Shown piece after piece: positions 34,733 through 42,838 of a stretch of 64,000 nt of DNA; the stretch's first letter is position 1, and each line of letters opens with the position of its first letter. The stretch is taken from contig NZ_JACHIS010000001.1 of NCBI RefSeq assembly GCF_014203365.1, positions 1,860,001 through 1,924,000 of the forward strand, read 5' to 3'. Made by a program: the position numbers and the translations under genes. A model generated the notes under the pieces. That model saw nothing but the letters and a program-made list of their open reading frames with translations, was not told the DNA's origin and did no database searches. Source of the stretch: Actinoalloteichus hymeniacidonis (GTDB lineage: Bacteria > Actinomycetota > Actinomycetes > Mycobacteriales > Pseudonocardiaceae).

Positions 34733-35697
34733 GCGAACAGGAGTCGAGCGGACAGTGCCCGCATCGGCCGACGGCGGTGGCCTGGGCGCTGTCCGCGCTG
34801 GACCCCGCAGAAGCAGCGGATTTCGCCGCTCATCTCCCGACCTGCGCGGAATGTCGACAGGCGATCGCGGAGACCGAGGAGATCGGCGCACTGCTCGGGA
34901 CAGCCGTGCCGCAGGAAGACCCGCCCGCCGGGTTGCGCAGCAGATTGCTCGACCGTGTTGGGGAGACAGAGCAGGAAGTGGGTCCTGCGACCTACGTGGC
35001 AGGTGTCGGCGAAGAGGCCGCTGCTTCTGATGTGCCGCCCGCACCCGCCGATTCAGTCGCTGGGGAAACCGAACGCCCTGCGGGGCCGGATTCCCCGCCC
35101 CCGACGCGCCCGAGCGAGAACCCGGCGCCACCCGGTGGCCGCGACACGCGCAATAGTCGTCCCGGGGGAGCCGGTAGGCCGCCGAGGGGCCGGCGTCGAG
35201 GACGCGTGGTGAACGCGATCTTGGTGACCGCCGTCGGTGTGCTCGCCGCGGTGTGCGCGGGACTGGGTATTCGGGTCGTGGAACTAGACCGCCAGCAGGA
35301 CGTTCAAGCTCGACAGTCCGAATCCTTGACGATGGCGCTGGCGATGGCGACGGACCCCGACATGCATCGGGTCACGCTCAGCGACCCGGCGAGTCGGGAG
35401 ACGGCGATGCTCATCGCGGGCGGCGGTTACGGCGCGGTGTTGCCGATGAACCTGCCCCGCAACGACACCGACGACCAGATGTACGTGCTCTGGGCCCTGC
35501 AGGGCGATGAACCGGTGGCCATGGCCGGATTCGACGTCGAGGTCGACGAGATGCCCGCGAAACCACTGCGATGGGGATACGACATGTCCGAGGAGATGTC
35601 CTCGGTGACGGCCTTCGCGATCTCGCTGGAAGACGGCAGGGACATGCCCAACGCCCCGGAGGGCGAGATCGTCGCCAGCGGTCCGATGGCTGGCTGA
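34729..35697 (+). CDS. Anti-sigma factor (zinc-ribbon, RskA-like C-terminal domain)
   Basis: A 322-residue single-pass membrane protein. The anti-sigma zinc domain is at residues ~10-45 (HLPTCAECRQAI gives the Cys pair; the usual upstream HxxxC reads HRPTAVAWALSAL). A long proline/glutamate-rich linker fills ~60-155. The transmembrane helix is at ~163-183 (AILVTAVGVLAAVCAGLGI). The extracytoplasmic RskA-type domain follows (GGGYGAVLPMNLPR, MYVLWALQGDEPVAMAGFDV). It would hold the upstream sigma factor at the membrane until regulated proteolysis. Confidence 0.9.
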   Translation: MSEQESSGQCPHRPTAVAWALSALDPAEAADFAAHLPTCAECRQAIAETEEIGALLGTAVPQEDPPAGLRSRLLDRVGETEQEVGPATYVAGVGEEAAASDVPPAPADSVAGETERPAGPDSPPPTRPSENPAPPGGRDTRNSRPGGAGRPPRGRRRGRVVNAILVTAVGVLAAVCAGLGIRVVELDRQQDVQARQSESLTMALAMATDPDMHRVTLSDPASRETAMLIAGGGYGAVLPMNLPRNDTDDQMYVLWALQGDEPVAMAGFDVEVDEMPAKPLRWGYDMSEEMSSVTAFAISLEDGRDMPNAPEGEIVASGPMAG

Positions 35698-35790
35698 CCT
35701 GCGGCGAAGCATAAATCGACCCCCGGTGCTAGGTGGCCATCAAGTGGTCTTGTATGGTTATCTCGCTGCCGGGGGACGCCCCGAAAGCCC

Positions 35791-35862
35791 GGGCGATTAG
35801 CTCAGGGGGAGAGCGCTTCGTTCACACCGAAGAGGTCACTGGTTCGATCCCAGTATCGCCCA
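35791..35862 (+). tRNA. tRNA-Val (CAC)
   Basis: A 72-nt cloverleaf with acceptor GGGCGAT/ATCGCCC and A discriminator. The anticodon stem-loop CTTCG TTCACAC CGAAG gives CAC. CCA is not encoded. An integrase remnant begins 18 bp downstream, so this gene has probably served as an attachment site. Confidence 0.95.
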
Positions 35863-35879
35863 CAGATGGTTTCACCTGG

Positions 35880-36720
35880 TCAACGGCCCGTCGACGATCT
35901 TTGTCGGCGGGCCGTTGATCGTTGGTGGGAGCTGAGTGTGTGCTGACCACAGCTGCGTATCGAGGTGGTCACCAAGATGGTGCTCCCAGCGGCGTCGAGG
36001 CTGGTGAGCATCGCGTCGATCACCGAGCTGCGTGACATGGGAGTAGGTCCCCATGATTCCGGCGAATTCATGGCCACCCGTTTGTGTTGCAGGACTTTCG
36101 GGATGCGGTCTTCGATCAGCCAGGTTTGATGCCTGTGACGTAGCTCGTGGAAGTGCATCCCGGGCTGGATCGGTTGGTTGTCCGGGGAATGGTCGCGTCG
36201 GTGAGTGCGGGGAACCAGACACGGCGGCGGAAATCAGACCGTCGTTGGCACCGGTGAAGACCGATCTCCGGCCGCTTTCCGGAACAAGGGTGGTGGCGGC
36301 GCAGTCCGGTGAGCAGAAACCGGGCTGGTGGACGGTGCGGATGTCGACCGCGTAGTTCCTGTACGGCTCGTTGATCGAGTTCGATCCTGCTCTCCCCGAC
36401 GTCGAGGTCGATGTTCTTCCATTGCAGTGCCGCTAATTCATCCGCAAGCCGATAGTGGGCGGCAAGGACGATCAGCGCCGCATCCTGGGCTGAGACCCGT
36501 TGCGTCAAAGCGGTGATCTCCGGGGGCGAAGTGCGCCGACGTTCGGACTGATCTCCGGTGTTGATCCGCAGTTTCCGGCAGGGGTTGCACCGATCATTTC
36601 CTCGTCCACCGCTTCAGCGAGGATCAGCGAGAGCAGACCGACGACATCCCGGATGTGCTTCTGTGACAAGGATGTGTCGAGCTGTGTAGCCCCACCAGTA
36701 CCAGGCTCAGCGAGGTCTAC
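35880..36720 (-). pseudogene. Decayed tyrosine-recombinase (phage-type integrase) gene at tRNA-Val
   Basis: Reading the reverse strand gives pieces of an integrase in order but in different frames. The core-binding part is LSQKHIRDVVGLLSLILAEA (about 36660-36600). The catalytic start is TQRVSAQDAALIVLAAHYRL then DELAALQWKNIDLDVGESRI (36500-36380). The active-site block is FHELRHRHQTWLIEDRIPKV (the HxLRH box, ~36155-36095), and after a frame change HEFAGIMGTYSHVTQL (the region of the catalytic Tyr). Several frameshifts separate them, so it is inactive. Its 3' end points at tRNA-Val(CAC), the classical layout of an integrated element. Confidence 0.8.
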
Positions 36721-36821
36721 CTCCCCGAGACGACGTGGTCGAGATTCGTAGCGGTCCGGCGAATCGTCGAACGCAGCATCGTCCGGACCGGCGACAGTCG
36801 ACTCTGACCGAGGAGCTTGCA

Positions 36822-37160
36822 ATGACCAGCACAGCGTGGACATTCACCATCCCGAAGGAGCGGGTCCAAGACTTCCGTGGCCTGCTCGCCGACCTGAACA
36901 AGGACCTGTCCGGGCTCGCTGAACGAGCACGGGACGTCGGATACCACCGGGAGCGGATGTGGCTCCAGCCCAACCGGGACGAGAGCGCCGAGTTCATCGT
37001 CTACCTGGAGTTCGACGAGGGCGTAGACCTGGCGACCCTCACCGAACGGCTGCTCGCCTACGACTCCGAGTTCACCCGGTGGTGGCGGCCTCGCTTCGAG
37101 TCCTTCGGCTTCCCGAAGTCGTTCGGTGAACCACTGCTGACCTGGGATGCCATCGACTGA
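36822..37160 (+). CDS. Small uncharacterised protein (DUF6176-like)
   Basis: A 112-residue protein starting MTSTAWTFTIPKERVQDFRG at ATG 36822 after GAGGAG. The sequence alternates beta and alpha elements like a dimeric alpha-beta barrel: the strand AWTFTIPKE, the helix VQDFRGLLADLNKDLSGLAE, and the strand ESAEFIVYLEFDEG. I think it is near DUF6176, but this is from memory of the pattern only. No catalytic residues are evident. It lies just upstream of the integrase remnant and could be cargo of the former element. Confidence 0.7.
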   Translation: MTSTAWTFTIPKERVQDFRGLLADLNKDLSGLAERARDVGYHRERMWLQPNRDESAEFIVYLEFDEGVDLATLTERLLAYDSEFTRWWRPRFESFGFPKSFGEPLLTWDAID

Positions 37161-37448
37161 ACAGCCGTTGAGCGCCGGCAATCGAACCCGACCGGCAATC
37201 TGCCATTGGTTCGATTCGAGTGGCACCCACAGCCGAGAGGTCCGGGTCATCGACTCCGAAGCGGATCGTAAACCTGGACCTCTCGCCATGGTGTATGTCT
37301 GCCAGTCAGTGAGAGGTCAGCGCGGCGGAATGAGCGACCCATGTCGTCGTTTGGACTACGGGTTCTCGACTTCGGTTTTTCGAATTCGCTTCCTGGACCG
37401 GAGCCGGGGAGTGTGTGCGGTTTCGTCGGTCGGGTGGCCGCCCCTCGG

Positions 37449-37901
37449 TCAAACACTCCCCGGCCCGGGCAGGACGTCGACGTTGGTGGCGTGCATGGGG
37501 CGGCCGCATTCGGAGCAGCTCAGCTCGACATGGCTGATCTTGCCGCAGGTGTGGTGTCGATACAGCACGGGCGGCCCTGCCTCGCCTGCCGTCCACCGGT
37601 CACCCCAGCGCACCATCACCAGGAGCAGGTCGCACAGCTCCTGGCCCTTGGCGGTCAGCACGTACTCGTGGCGGGGCGGGCGGTTGGAGTATTCCTGCCG
37701 CTTCAACACCTCGTTTTCGACCAGCCAGTTGAGCCGCTCGGTGAGGACCTTCCGGGAGATGCCCAGGCTTTGTTGCAGCTGCTCGAAACGGCTGACCCCG
37801 ACGTAGATGTTGCGCAGGATCAGGGGCGACCACGGCTCGCCGATGATGGCCCAGGTTCGGGCGATCGAGCAGGCCATGTCGCCGAAGCGGGTTCGCTGCA
37901 T
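37449..37901 (-). CDS. HxlR family transcriptional regulator
   Basis: A 150-residue winged-helix protein with the HxlR pattern: CSIARTWAIIGEPWSPLILR, then FEQLQQSLGISRKVLTERLN (recognition helix) and the wing NRPPRHEYVLTAKGQELCDL. The C-terminus carries four Cys/His residues (HHTCGKISHVELSCSECGRP), which could bind zinc, a variant seen in some HxlR proteins. It is divergent from the DUF899 gene, and two copies of a TTCCCTnAGGGAA palindrome lie between them, so it likely represses both. Confidence 0.92.
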   Translation of the reverse strand: MQRTRFGDMACSIARTWAIIGEPWSPLILRNIYVGVSRFEQLQQSLGISRKVLTERLNWLVENEVLKRQEYSNRPPRHEYVLTAKGQELCDLLLVMVRWGDRWTAGEAGPPVLYRHHTCGKISHVELSCSECGRPMHATNVDVLPGPGSV

Positions 37902-37924
37902 GCGGCCAGCCTAGCGGGTGTGGG

Positions 37925-37980
37925 TTCCCTCAGGGAACGTGCAGCGTTAAGGTGCACCTAGTCAGTTCCCTGAGGGGACT
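37925..37980. promoter_or_regulatory. Two HxlR operators
   Basis: TTCCCT C AGGGAA (37925-37937) is a perfect palindrome. AGTTCCCT G AGGGGACT (37964-37980) is the same motif extended, with one mismatch. One lies next to each divergent gene start. Confidence 0.7.
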
Positions 37981-37994
37981 AAGAAGGGAGTCGC

Positions 37995-38645
37995 ATGAAC
38001 CGGGTTGTCTCGGCGCACCAGTGGCAGGTCGAACTGGACGCACTGCGCGTCGACGAGAAGGCACACACCAAGGCCTCGGATGCGCTGGCCGCTCGACGGC
38101 GTCGACTGCCGATGGTCGAAGTGGACAAGGAGTACGCCTTCGCGGGTCCGGCTGGGCCGGTGAGCCTGCTCGACCTGTTCGACGGGCGTCGGCAGCTCAT
38201 CACGTACTGCTTCATGTGGCACGGCGCCGAGGATCACTGCGCGGGCTGCTCGATGTTCGCCGACAACATCGGCCATCTCGCCCATTTGCATGCCCGGGAC
38301 GTGTCACTGGCCCTGGTCTCCCGTGGTCCGCTGGGCGAGATCAGGCCGTTCCAACGGCGCATGGGCTGGACCATCCCGTGGGTCTCCTCGTTGGGCACCG
38401 ACTTCAACGCCGATATGGGGGCAGGCGGTGGGTTCGCGCTGAACGTCTTCCTGCGCGAGGGTGACACCGTGTACCGCACGTACTGCACCACGGGGCGTGG
38501 TGTCGAAGCGCTCGGGAGCAGTTGGACCTTCCTCGACCTGACGCCCTTCGGTCGGCAGGAGAATTGGGAGGACTCGCCCTCAGGCCACCCGCAAAGCGAG
38601 CCCTACCAGTGGTGGCGGCTGCATGACGAGTACGACGGCGCGTAG
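37995..38645 (+). CDS. DUF899 family thioredoxin-fold protein
   Basis: A 216-residue protein that starts MNRVVSAHQWQVELDALRVD with AAGGGAG upstream. The DUF899 landmarks are the N-terminal KAHTKASDALAARRRRLPMV, the thioredoxin-like strand RRQLITYCFMWHGAEDHCAG with a Cys cluster (CAGCSMF), and the end RQENWEDSPSGHPQSEPYQW. DUF899 proteins are peroxiredoxin-like by fold; activity is not established. The paired HxlR repressor, a family that often senses electrophiles or redox, suggests stress-inducible expression. Confidence 0.9.
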   Translation: MNRVVSAHQWQVELDALRVDEKAHTKASDALAARRRRLPMVEVDKEYAFAGPAGPVSLLDLFDGRRQLITYCFMWHGAEDHCAGCSMFADNIGHLAHLHARDVSLALVSRGPLGEIRPFQRRMGWTIPWVSSLGTDFNADMGAGGGFALNVFLREGDTVYRTYCTTGRGVEALGSSWTFLDLTPFGRQENWEDSPSGHPQSEPYQWWRLHDEYDGA

Positions 38646-39060
38646 GGAGAGTCTCCGGAGAGGAGTCGCCCGTGCCGGGAATTCGTGCGGCGTGGGTGGT
38701 ATACGTTCCGGCGTAACGCAGCGGATATTCGCATTCGGCGCGATCATTCGCGCGACGATTCGGGCTGAGAGTGCCTGAGAAACCCGATTCGAATTCGCTT
38801 ATCGGGAATCCAGCCGTCCGCAGTCGCCTTTATCTGCTGCCCTATCCGATCTGGTGATCTAGCGCTACCGGGTGCGTGTCGAGCAGCGCCGAAATCGGGC
38901 AACGCGGGAGGATGGCGGCGTCGAGCTGCGTCAGAGCAGCTCGTCGCCACCCTGAAAACGGTGCGGGTTCGCGATAGCGCGGATCGATGAGCAGCAGGCT
39001 TCATTGCGATCGGCGCACCAGCGCGAGACCAGGGCTGTTCACGGCGGTTCGGAGGTATTC
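38646..39060. other. Gap upstream of the four-gene operon
   Basis: About 415 bp, with A/T-richer patches (around 38700-38820) and no credible gene. It should hold the promoter of the operon at 39061-44230. I see no strong palindrome in it. Confidence 0.4.
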
Positions 39061-40266
39061 GTGGGAAAGGGCGTGCCAGCGGATGATCCGGTGGCGTATG
39101 CGGATCTGTTCGTGTTCGACTATGCGTCCGATCCGTTGTTGCAGCCGGGATGGAATCGGGCGGTGGCCGAGGCGAAGAAGGCACCTGCCGGTCAGGCCGG
39201 GGTGATTCTGCAGCGGTTCCTCGACGATCACGGCTACCTCACCAGTCCCGTGCTGGTGAAGGCCGCCTTGGCTCGCCCGCTTCCCGACGAGGTTCGGCCC
39301 GATGCCGAGGCGATGCGACTGGCGGTCGATGTCGCGGGGACCGGCGCCCGGCGGGTGGACCTCATAGCGGCGGTCGCCGATTGTTTCGCGGACGACGAGG
39401 TCGACGCGGCGCCACTGGAATCGTTCCTGGCCCGGAACAAGTACGCGACCGAGCCCGGTCGGTTGTCCTTGGCGCTCGGCGCGGTGATCGGTCCGGGCCT
39501 GGACACCTGGCTGGGCAACTACACCCGGGCGGTACTGAGCAAAGACGACGAGACGGCCGAGGGGCCGGAGCTGGCGGTGGACCGGCCGGACGAGCTACGC
39601 GGGTCGACGGTGCGGTTCGGCGGGGCGGAACTGGTCAAGCACACCTTCATTGCCAAGACCGCCGAATTGTCGTGGAAAGACGACTACAACGACACGGCAG
39701 GCACGGTGGCGTTCAGCGGCGTCAGCATGTCTCATCCGGAGGAATGGCAGGTCCACGGCAAGCTCACTCTGCCCGCGCGCAAGTACGGGTTGACCGGCGA
39801 AGTCGCGTATTCGGCGTGGCTGGGCGGCGCCGACGATGCCTACGCAACGACCTCGACGACCGGCGACTCCTCCGAGGTGACCTGGGCGGCAGTGGCGAGT
39901 GCGATCGCCGCCTCGCTGAGTGCGTTGACCTCCCTGCTGACCGTCATGCACACCTATCGCAAGCCGATTCGCACCCGCGTGCTGCGGATGAGTAAACGGG
40001 CCAAGGACGTCAAGTCGGATACCGAGCGCCCGGAGTGGAGAGCGGATCACGCTCCGCTCAACCCGGCGGATCGAGAGTTCATCAGCTTGGCGGAGCGGCT
40101 CCTGCAGTTGAGCGAGGCCGAGAAGCAGACAGATGCGGGTGCCGATCTCTACGAGCAGATGAGACAGAACCGAGCCAAGCGGTCCGGGGAACGGCAGGAC
40201 GAAGTGAACCAGAATCGGCAGGACGCGGACGACGACCTGAACGAGATCGAGGAGACCTGGTTGTGA
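39061..40266 (+). CDS. Operon gene A: repeat/beta-domain membrane protein, 401 aa
   Basis: GTG 39061 follows GGAGG. Two helical repeats each end in a similar motif: FLDDHGYLTSPVL (~53-65) and FLARNKYATEPGRL (~122-135). A beta-rich domain covers ~150-255 (VRFGGAELVKHTFIAKTAEL, DTAGTVAFSGVSM, WQVHGKLTLPARKYGLTG). One hydrophobic helix follows at ~274-298 (AAVASAIAASLSALTSLLTV), then a strongly basic stretch (YRKPIRTRVLRMSKRAK) and a charged, coiled-coil-like tail. There is no signal peptide. By the positive-inside rule the tail is cytoplasmic. Shares this architecture with the next two genes and overlaps gene B by 4 bp. The family is unrecognised. Confidence 0.8.
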   Translation: MGKGVPADDPVAYADLFVFDYASDPLLQPGWNRAVAEAKKAPAGQAGVILQRFLDDHGYLTSPVLVKAALARPLPDEVRPDAEAMRLAVDVAGTGARRVDLIAAVADCFADDEVDAAPLESFLARNKYATEPGRLSLALGAVIGPGLDTWLGNYTRAVLSKDDETAEGPELAVDRPDELRGSTVRFGGAELVKHTFIAKTAELSWKDDYNDTAGTVAFSGVSMSHPEEWQVHGKLTLPARKYGLTGEVAYSAWLGGADDAYATTSTTGDSSEVTWAAVASAIAASLSALTSLLTVMHTYRKPIRTRVLRMSKRAKDVKSDTERPEWRADHAPLNPADREFISLAERLLQLSEAEKQTDAGADLYEQMRQNRAKRSGERQDEVNQNRQDADDDLNEIEETWL

Positions 40267-41540
40267 GTGCCGCCCCGCCGAACGACCCGATCACCGACGA
40301 ACAGCGTGGCTACGCCTTCCTCTTCGTCTCCGCGCTCAACCGCGACAAGGTATTGGCAGGCAAGTGGAAGGATCGGCTGGCATCGATCAAACCCTTGTCG
40401 GTGCCGGACCGGATCAAGTCGCTGGACAACTTCCTCGCCGACCACGGCTACGCCACCCGAGCGGAGGCGGTGCTGGGGCTGCTGAAGTCGCAGTGGTGGC
40501 TGGACTACGTCGGCCAGCGCAAACCGAATGCCGACTCGGACCGGTTCGTCCAGGACATCCTCACCGACACCCGCCTCTACAAGGAGTACGGCGCGCAGCT
40601 GGCCAAGGCACAGGCTGCCAAGGATCTCTCGGTCCTGAACTCCTGGTTGACGCGGAAGGACTACCACTGCACGGCGGTCCAGGTGGACGCCTCGTTCAAC
40701 GCCATGCGTGACAAGAACATGAACTACTGGACCGGGATCTACGGCGAGACGCTCGTCCAGCAGGGCAAGGACAAGTCCAAGACCGGGCCCGCTCTGCTCA
40801 TCTACGGCAACACCAGCGCCAGCCTGGGCCCGGACATGCTGTTCAACGTCACCTATGCCAAGGGCGTGCTGTCCTGGCAGCTCGGGAAGGAACCCGAGGC
40901 CAACCCGTGTGCCGGCCAGGTCACGTTCGGGACGATCACTCGGACGCCGATCCATCCGGACGACTACGTCGGTAACGAGTTCTCCGGCACGTTGACCTAC
41001 CCGACCGACTCCAGCGCGGACCTGTCGGGCGCCTATTCCTACGCCGGGCGGATCGGCGACCCACCGCCGGATGAGAAGGGCAAGCTCAGCACTCCGCCTG
41101 CAGTCGACAAGACCGAACTCCAGAAGATCGCCGACTTCATCTCGCCGATCGTCATCATCGGTTTCGGTGTCGCCCTGCTCGGCGGTTTTCTGAAGTTCTG
41201 CTACAAAGCCAAGGAGTGGGCCACCGACCGGGCCGAGAAGCTGCAGGACAAGGCCGAGAAAGATGCCGAGAAGTCCACCGATTCGCTCGATCCGGCAGCC
41301 GATTCCCCACTGGACAGGTCCAAGTACTCGGACAGTACGACGGTCGAGCAATTGCAGAACGATCTGAAGGAAACCGGCGATCCGCAGCGTCAAGAGGATC
41401 TACAGCAGAAGATCGACGAGACCAAGGCTGAGGAGAAGGCCGCCGAGGAGCAACGCGCCAAGGACGACGAACGCGGCGAGGATGCCGATGATCTGGGCGA
41501 CGACGGTATTGATCCAGCCGACGGGTTCGATTTTGGATAG
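40263..41540 (+). CDS. Operon gene B: repeat/beta-domain membrane protein, 425 aa
   Basis: GTG 40263 overlaps the stop of gene A (GTGA). Helical repeats end in DNFLADHGYATRAEAV (~55-70) and NSWLTRKDYHCTAVQV (~126-141). The beta domain begins MNYWTGIYGETL (~153) and includes VTFGTITRTP and DYVGNEFSGTLTYP. The transmembrane helix is ~291-313 (DFISPIVIIGFGVALLGGFL), followed by a Lys-rich region and a long coiled coil with a very acidic end (DDERGEDADDLGDDGIDPAD). Cys136 and Cys216 have counterparts in gene C, suggesting a conserved disulfide and so an extracytoplasmic beta domain. It is the closest paralogue of gene C. The function is unknown. Confidence 0.8.
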   Translation: MSAAPPNDPITDEQRGYAFLFVSALNRDKVLAGKWKDRLASIKPLSVPDRIKSLDNFLADHGYATRAEAVLGLLKSQWWLDYVGQRKPNADSDRFVQDILTDTRLYKEYGAQLAKAQAAKDLSVLNSWLTRKDYHCTAVQVDASFNAMRDKNMNYWTGIYGETLVQQGKDKSKTGPALLIYGNTSASLGPDMLFNVTYAKGVLSWQLGKEPEANPCAGQVTFGTITRTPIHPDDYVGNEFSGTLTYPTDSSADLSGAYSYAGRIGDPPPDEKGKLSTPPAVDKTELQKIADFISPIVIIGFGVALLGGFLKFCYKAKEWATDRAEKLQDKAEKDAEKSTDSLDPAADSPLDRSKYSDSTTVEQLQNDLKETGDPQRQEDLQQKIDETKAEEKAAEEQRAKDDERGEDADDLGDDGIDPADGFDFG

Positions 41541-41546
41541 GACGCC

Positions 41547-42812
41547 ATGACCGACGCCGATGCCGTGCAGAACCAACAGGCGCTGCTGTTCCTCACCGAC
41601 CTGCGTTCCGATGCCCGGATGCGCTCGGATTGGGAGAAACGGATCGCCGCGCTCACCTCGTATGTGAAGGAGGCGGCCGATCCCGCCGAGCAGACCACCC
41701 GCTACCACGCCGACATCCAGAACGTCGACAACTTCCTCGCCGAACGTGGTTACGACACTACCGCCGAGCGGGTCCTGACATTGCTCAAGACCCCGTTCTA
41801 TCTCGACCATCTCAAGCAGACCGCGCCGAACGCGGACAGCACCCGTTTCGTGCAGGACTGCCTGGGGGAGATCGGCATCTACCGTGGTTGGCAGCAGGCG
41901 CTGTCTGCGGTGGTCAAGGGAGCGCCCACGAGCAGCTTGGACGACTTCCTCACGCAGCAGGGCTATCACTGCACCTACCTGCAGGTCAGTGCCTCGTTCA
42001 CGGCGATGCGCTCCCACAACCTCACCTACTGGACCGGGGTCTACGGGTCGGTGGCCACCGACCCGCCGGACGGCCCGGCCGGTGTGCTGTTGATCGTCAA
42101 CCAGAACAAGTCCTTCACCGTCAACCTGGATCGGCCCGACGACCGGTTGAACAAGGTCGTGTACCGCAACGGTGTGCTGGACTGGGCGGCCAGTGACGTG
42201 GGTGTTCACTCGGCCGGTTGTCTCACCTTCAGCTGCAAGGCGAAGAGGTTCCCCACCGATGCCTACGTCGGCAGCGAGTACTACGGCACCGTCACGTTCC
42301 CGCCGAACAACAGCCACGGGCCGGCCGGACCGCTGACCCTGCTCGGCCGGATCGGCCCGGTGCCCGCCGAGATCCCCTCCGACCAGGTCCCGCCGATAGA
42401 CCCGGCGGTGGACACGATCGTCCGCTACATCGGGTACTTCCAGACCGCGATGTGGATCCTGCACCTGCTCGCCTCGATACCCAACCAGGCATCGGGCGCG
42501 GTCGACGCGCTGAAGAACCTGGGCGGCCGACCGGCCGAGCAGGTCGAGGGCCGCGTGGATGAGCTGGAACGTGCGGCCGAGGCGGTGCGCGACATCGACA
42601 CCACGCCGCTGGAGCGGGGCCTACACCGGGGGAACGACCTCATCGAACGGCTCCAGGAACAGTTGGCCGACGACCCCGATTCCGCCGAGTTGAAACAGCA
42701 ACTGGAGCAGGAGACCGCCGAGGCGGATCGCTTCGACAACAGCTTCGACGGCGATATCGATCCGGCCGGTGACGGTTGGGCTCGTGATTTCGAGGACGTC
42801 ATCCCGAAATAG
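41547..42812 (+). CDS. Operon gene C: repeat/beta-domain membrane protein, 421 aa
   Basis: ATG 41547, 6 bp after gene B. It is collinear with gene B: repeat motifs DNFLAERGYDTTAERV (~61-76) and DDFLTQQGYHCTYLQV (~132-147). The beta domain starts LTYWTGVYGSVA (~159) and includes AYVGSEYYGTVTFP. A hydrophobic segment lies at ~290-312 (YIGYFQTAMWILHLLASI), weaker than in gene B. The tail is charged and acidic, with coiled-coil character (ERLQEQLADDPDSAELKQQL). Both share PNAD(S)xRFVQD after the first repeat. Cys142 and Cys225 match the pair in gene B. No homologous family is known to me. Confidence 0.8.
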   Translation: MTDADAVQNQQALLFLTDLRSDARMRSDWEKRIAALTSYVKEAADPAEQTTRYHADIQNVDNFLAERGYDTTAERVLTLLKTPFYLDHLKQTAPNADSTRFVQDCLGEIGIYRGWQQALSAVVKGAPTSSLDDFLTQQGYHCTYLQVSASFTAMRSHNLTYWTGVYGSVATDPPDGPAGVLLIVNQNKSFTVNLDRPDDRLNKVVYRNGVLDWAASDVGVHSAGCLTFSCKAKRFPTDAYVGSEYYGTVTFPPNNSHGPAGPLTLLGRIGPVPAEIPSDQVPPIDPAVDTIVRYIGYFQTAMWILHLLASIPNQASGAVDALKNLGGRPAEQVEGRVDELERAAEAVRDIDTTPLERGLHRGNDLIERLQEQLADDPDSAELKQQLEQETAEADRFDNSFDGDIDPAGDGWARDFEDVIPK

Positions 42813-42838
42813 CGCGATCAGACCACGAAGGAGCCACG

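Noticed and set aside
38744-39184. 146-codon reverse-strand frame over the operon start
   Set aside because: Pro/Arg/Ser-rich antisense shadow; it overlaps the Shine-Dalgarno and first codons of operon gene A.
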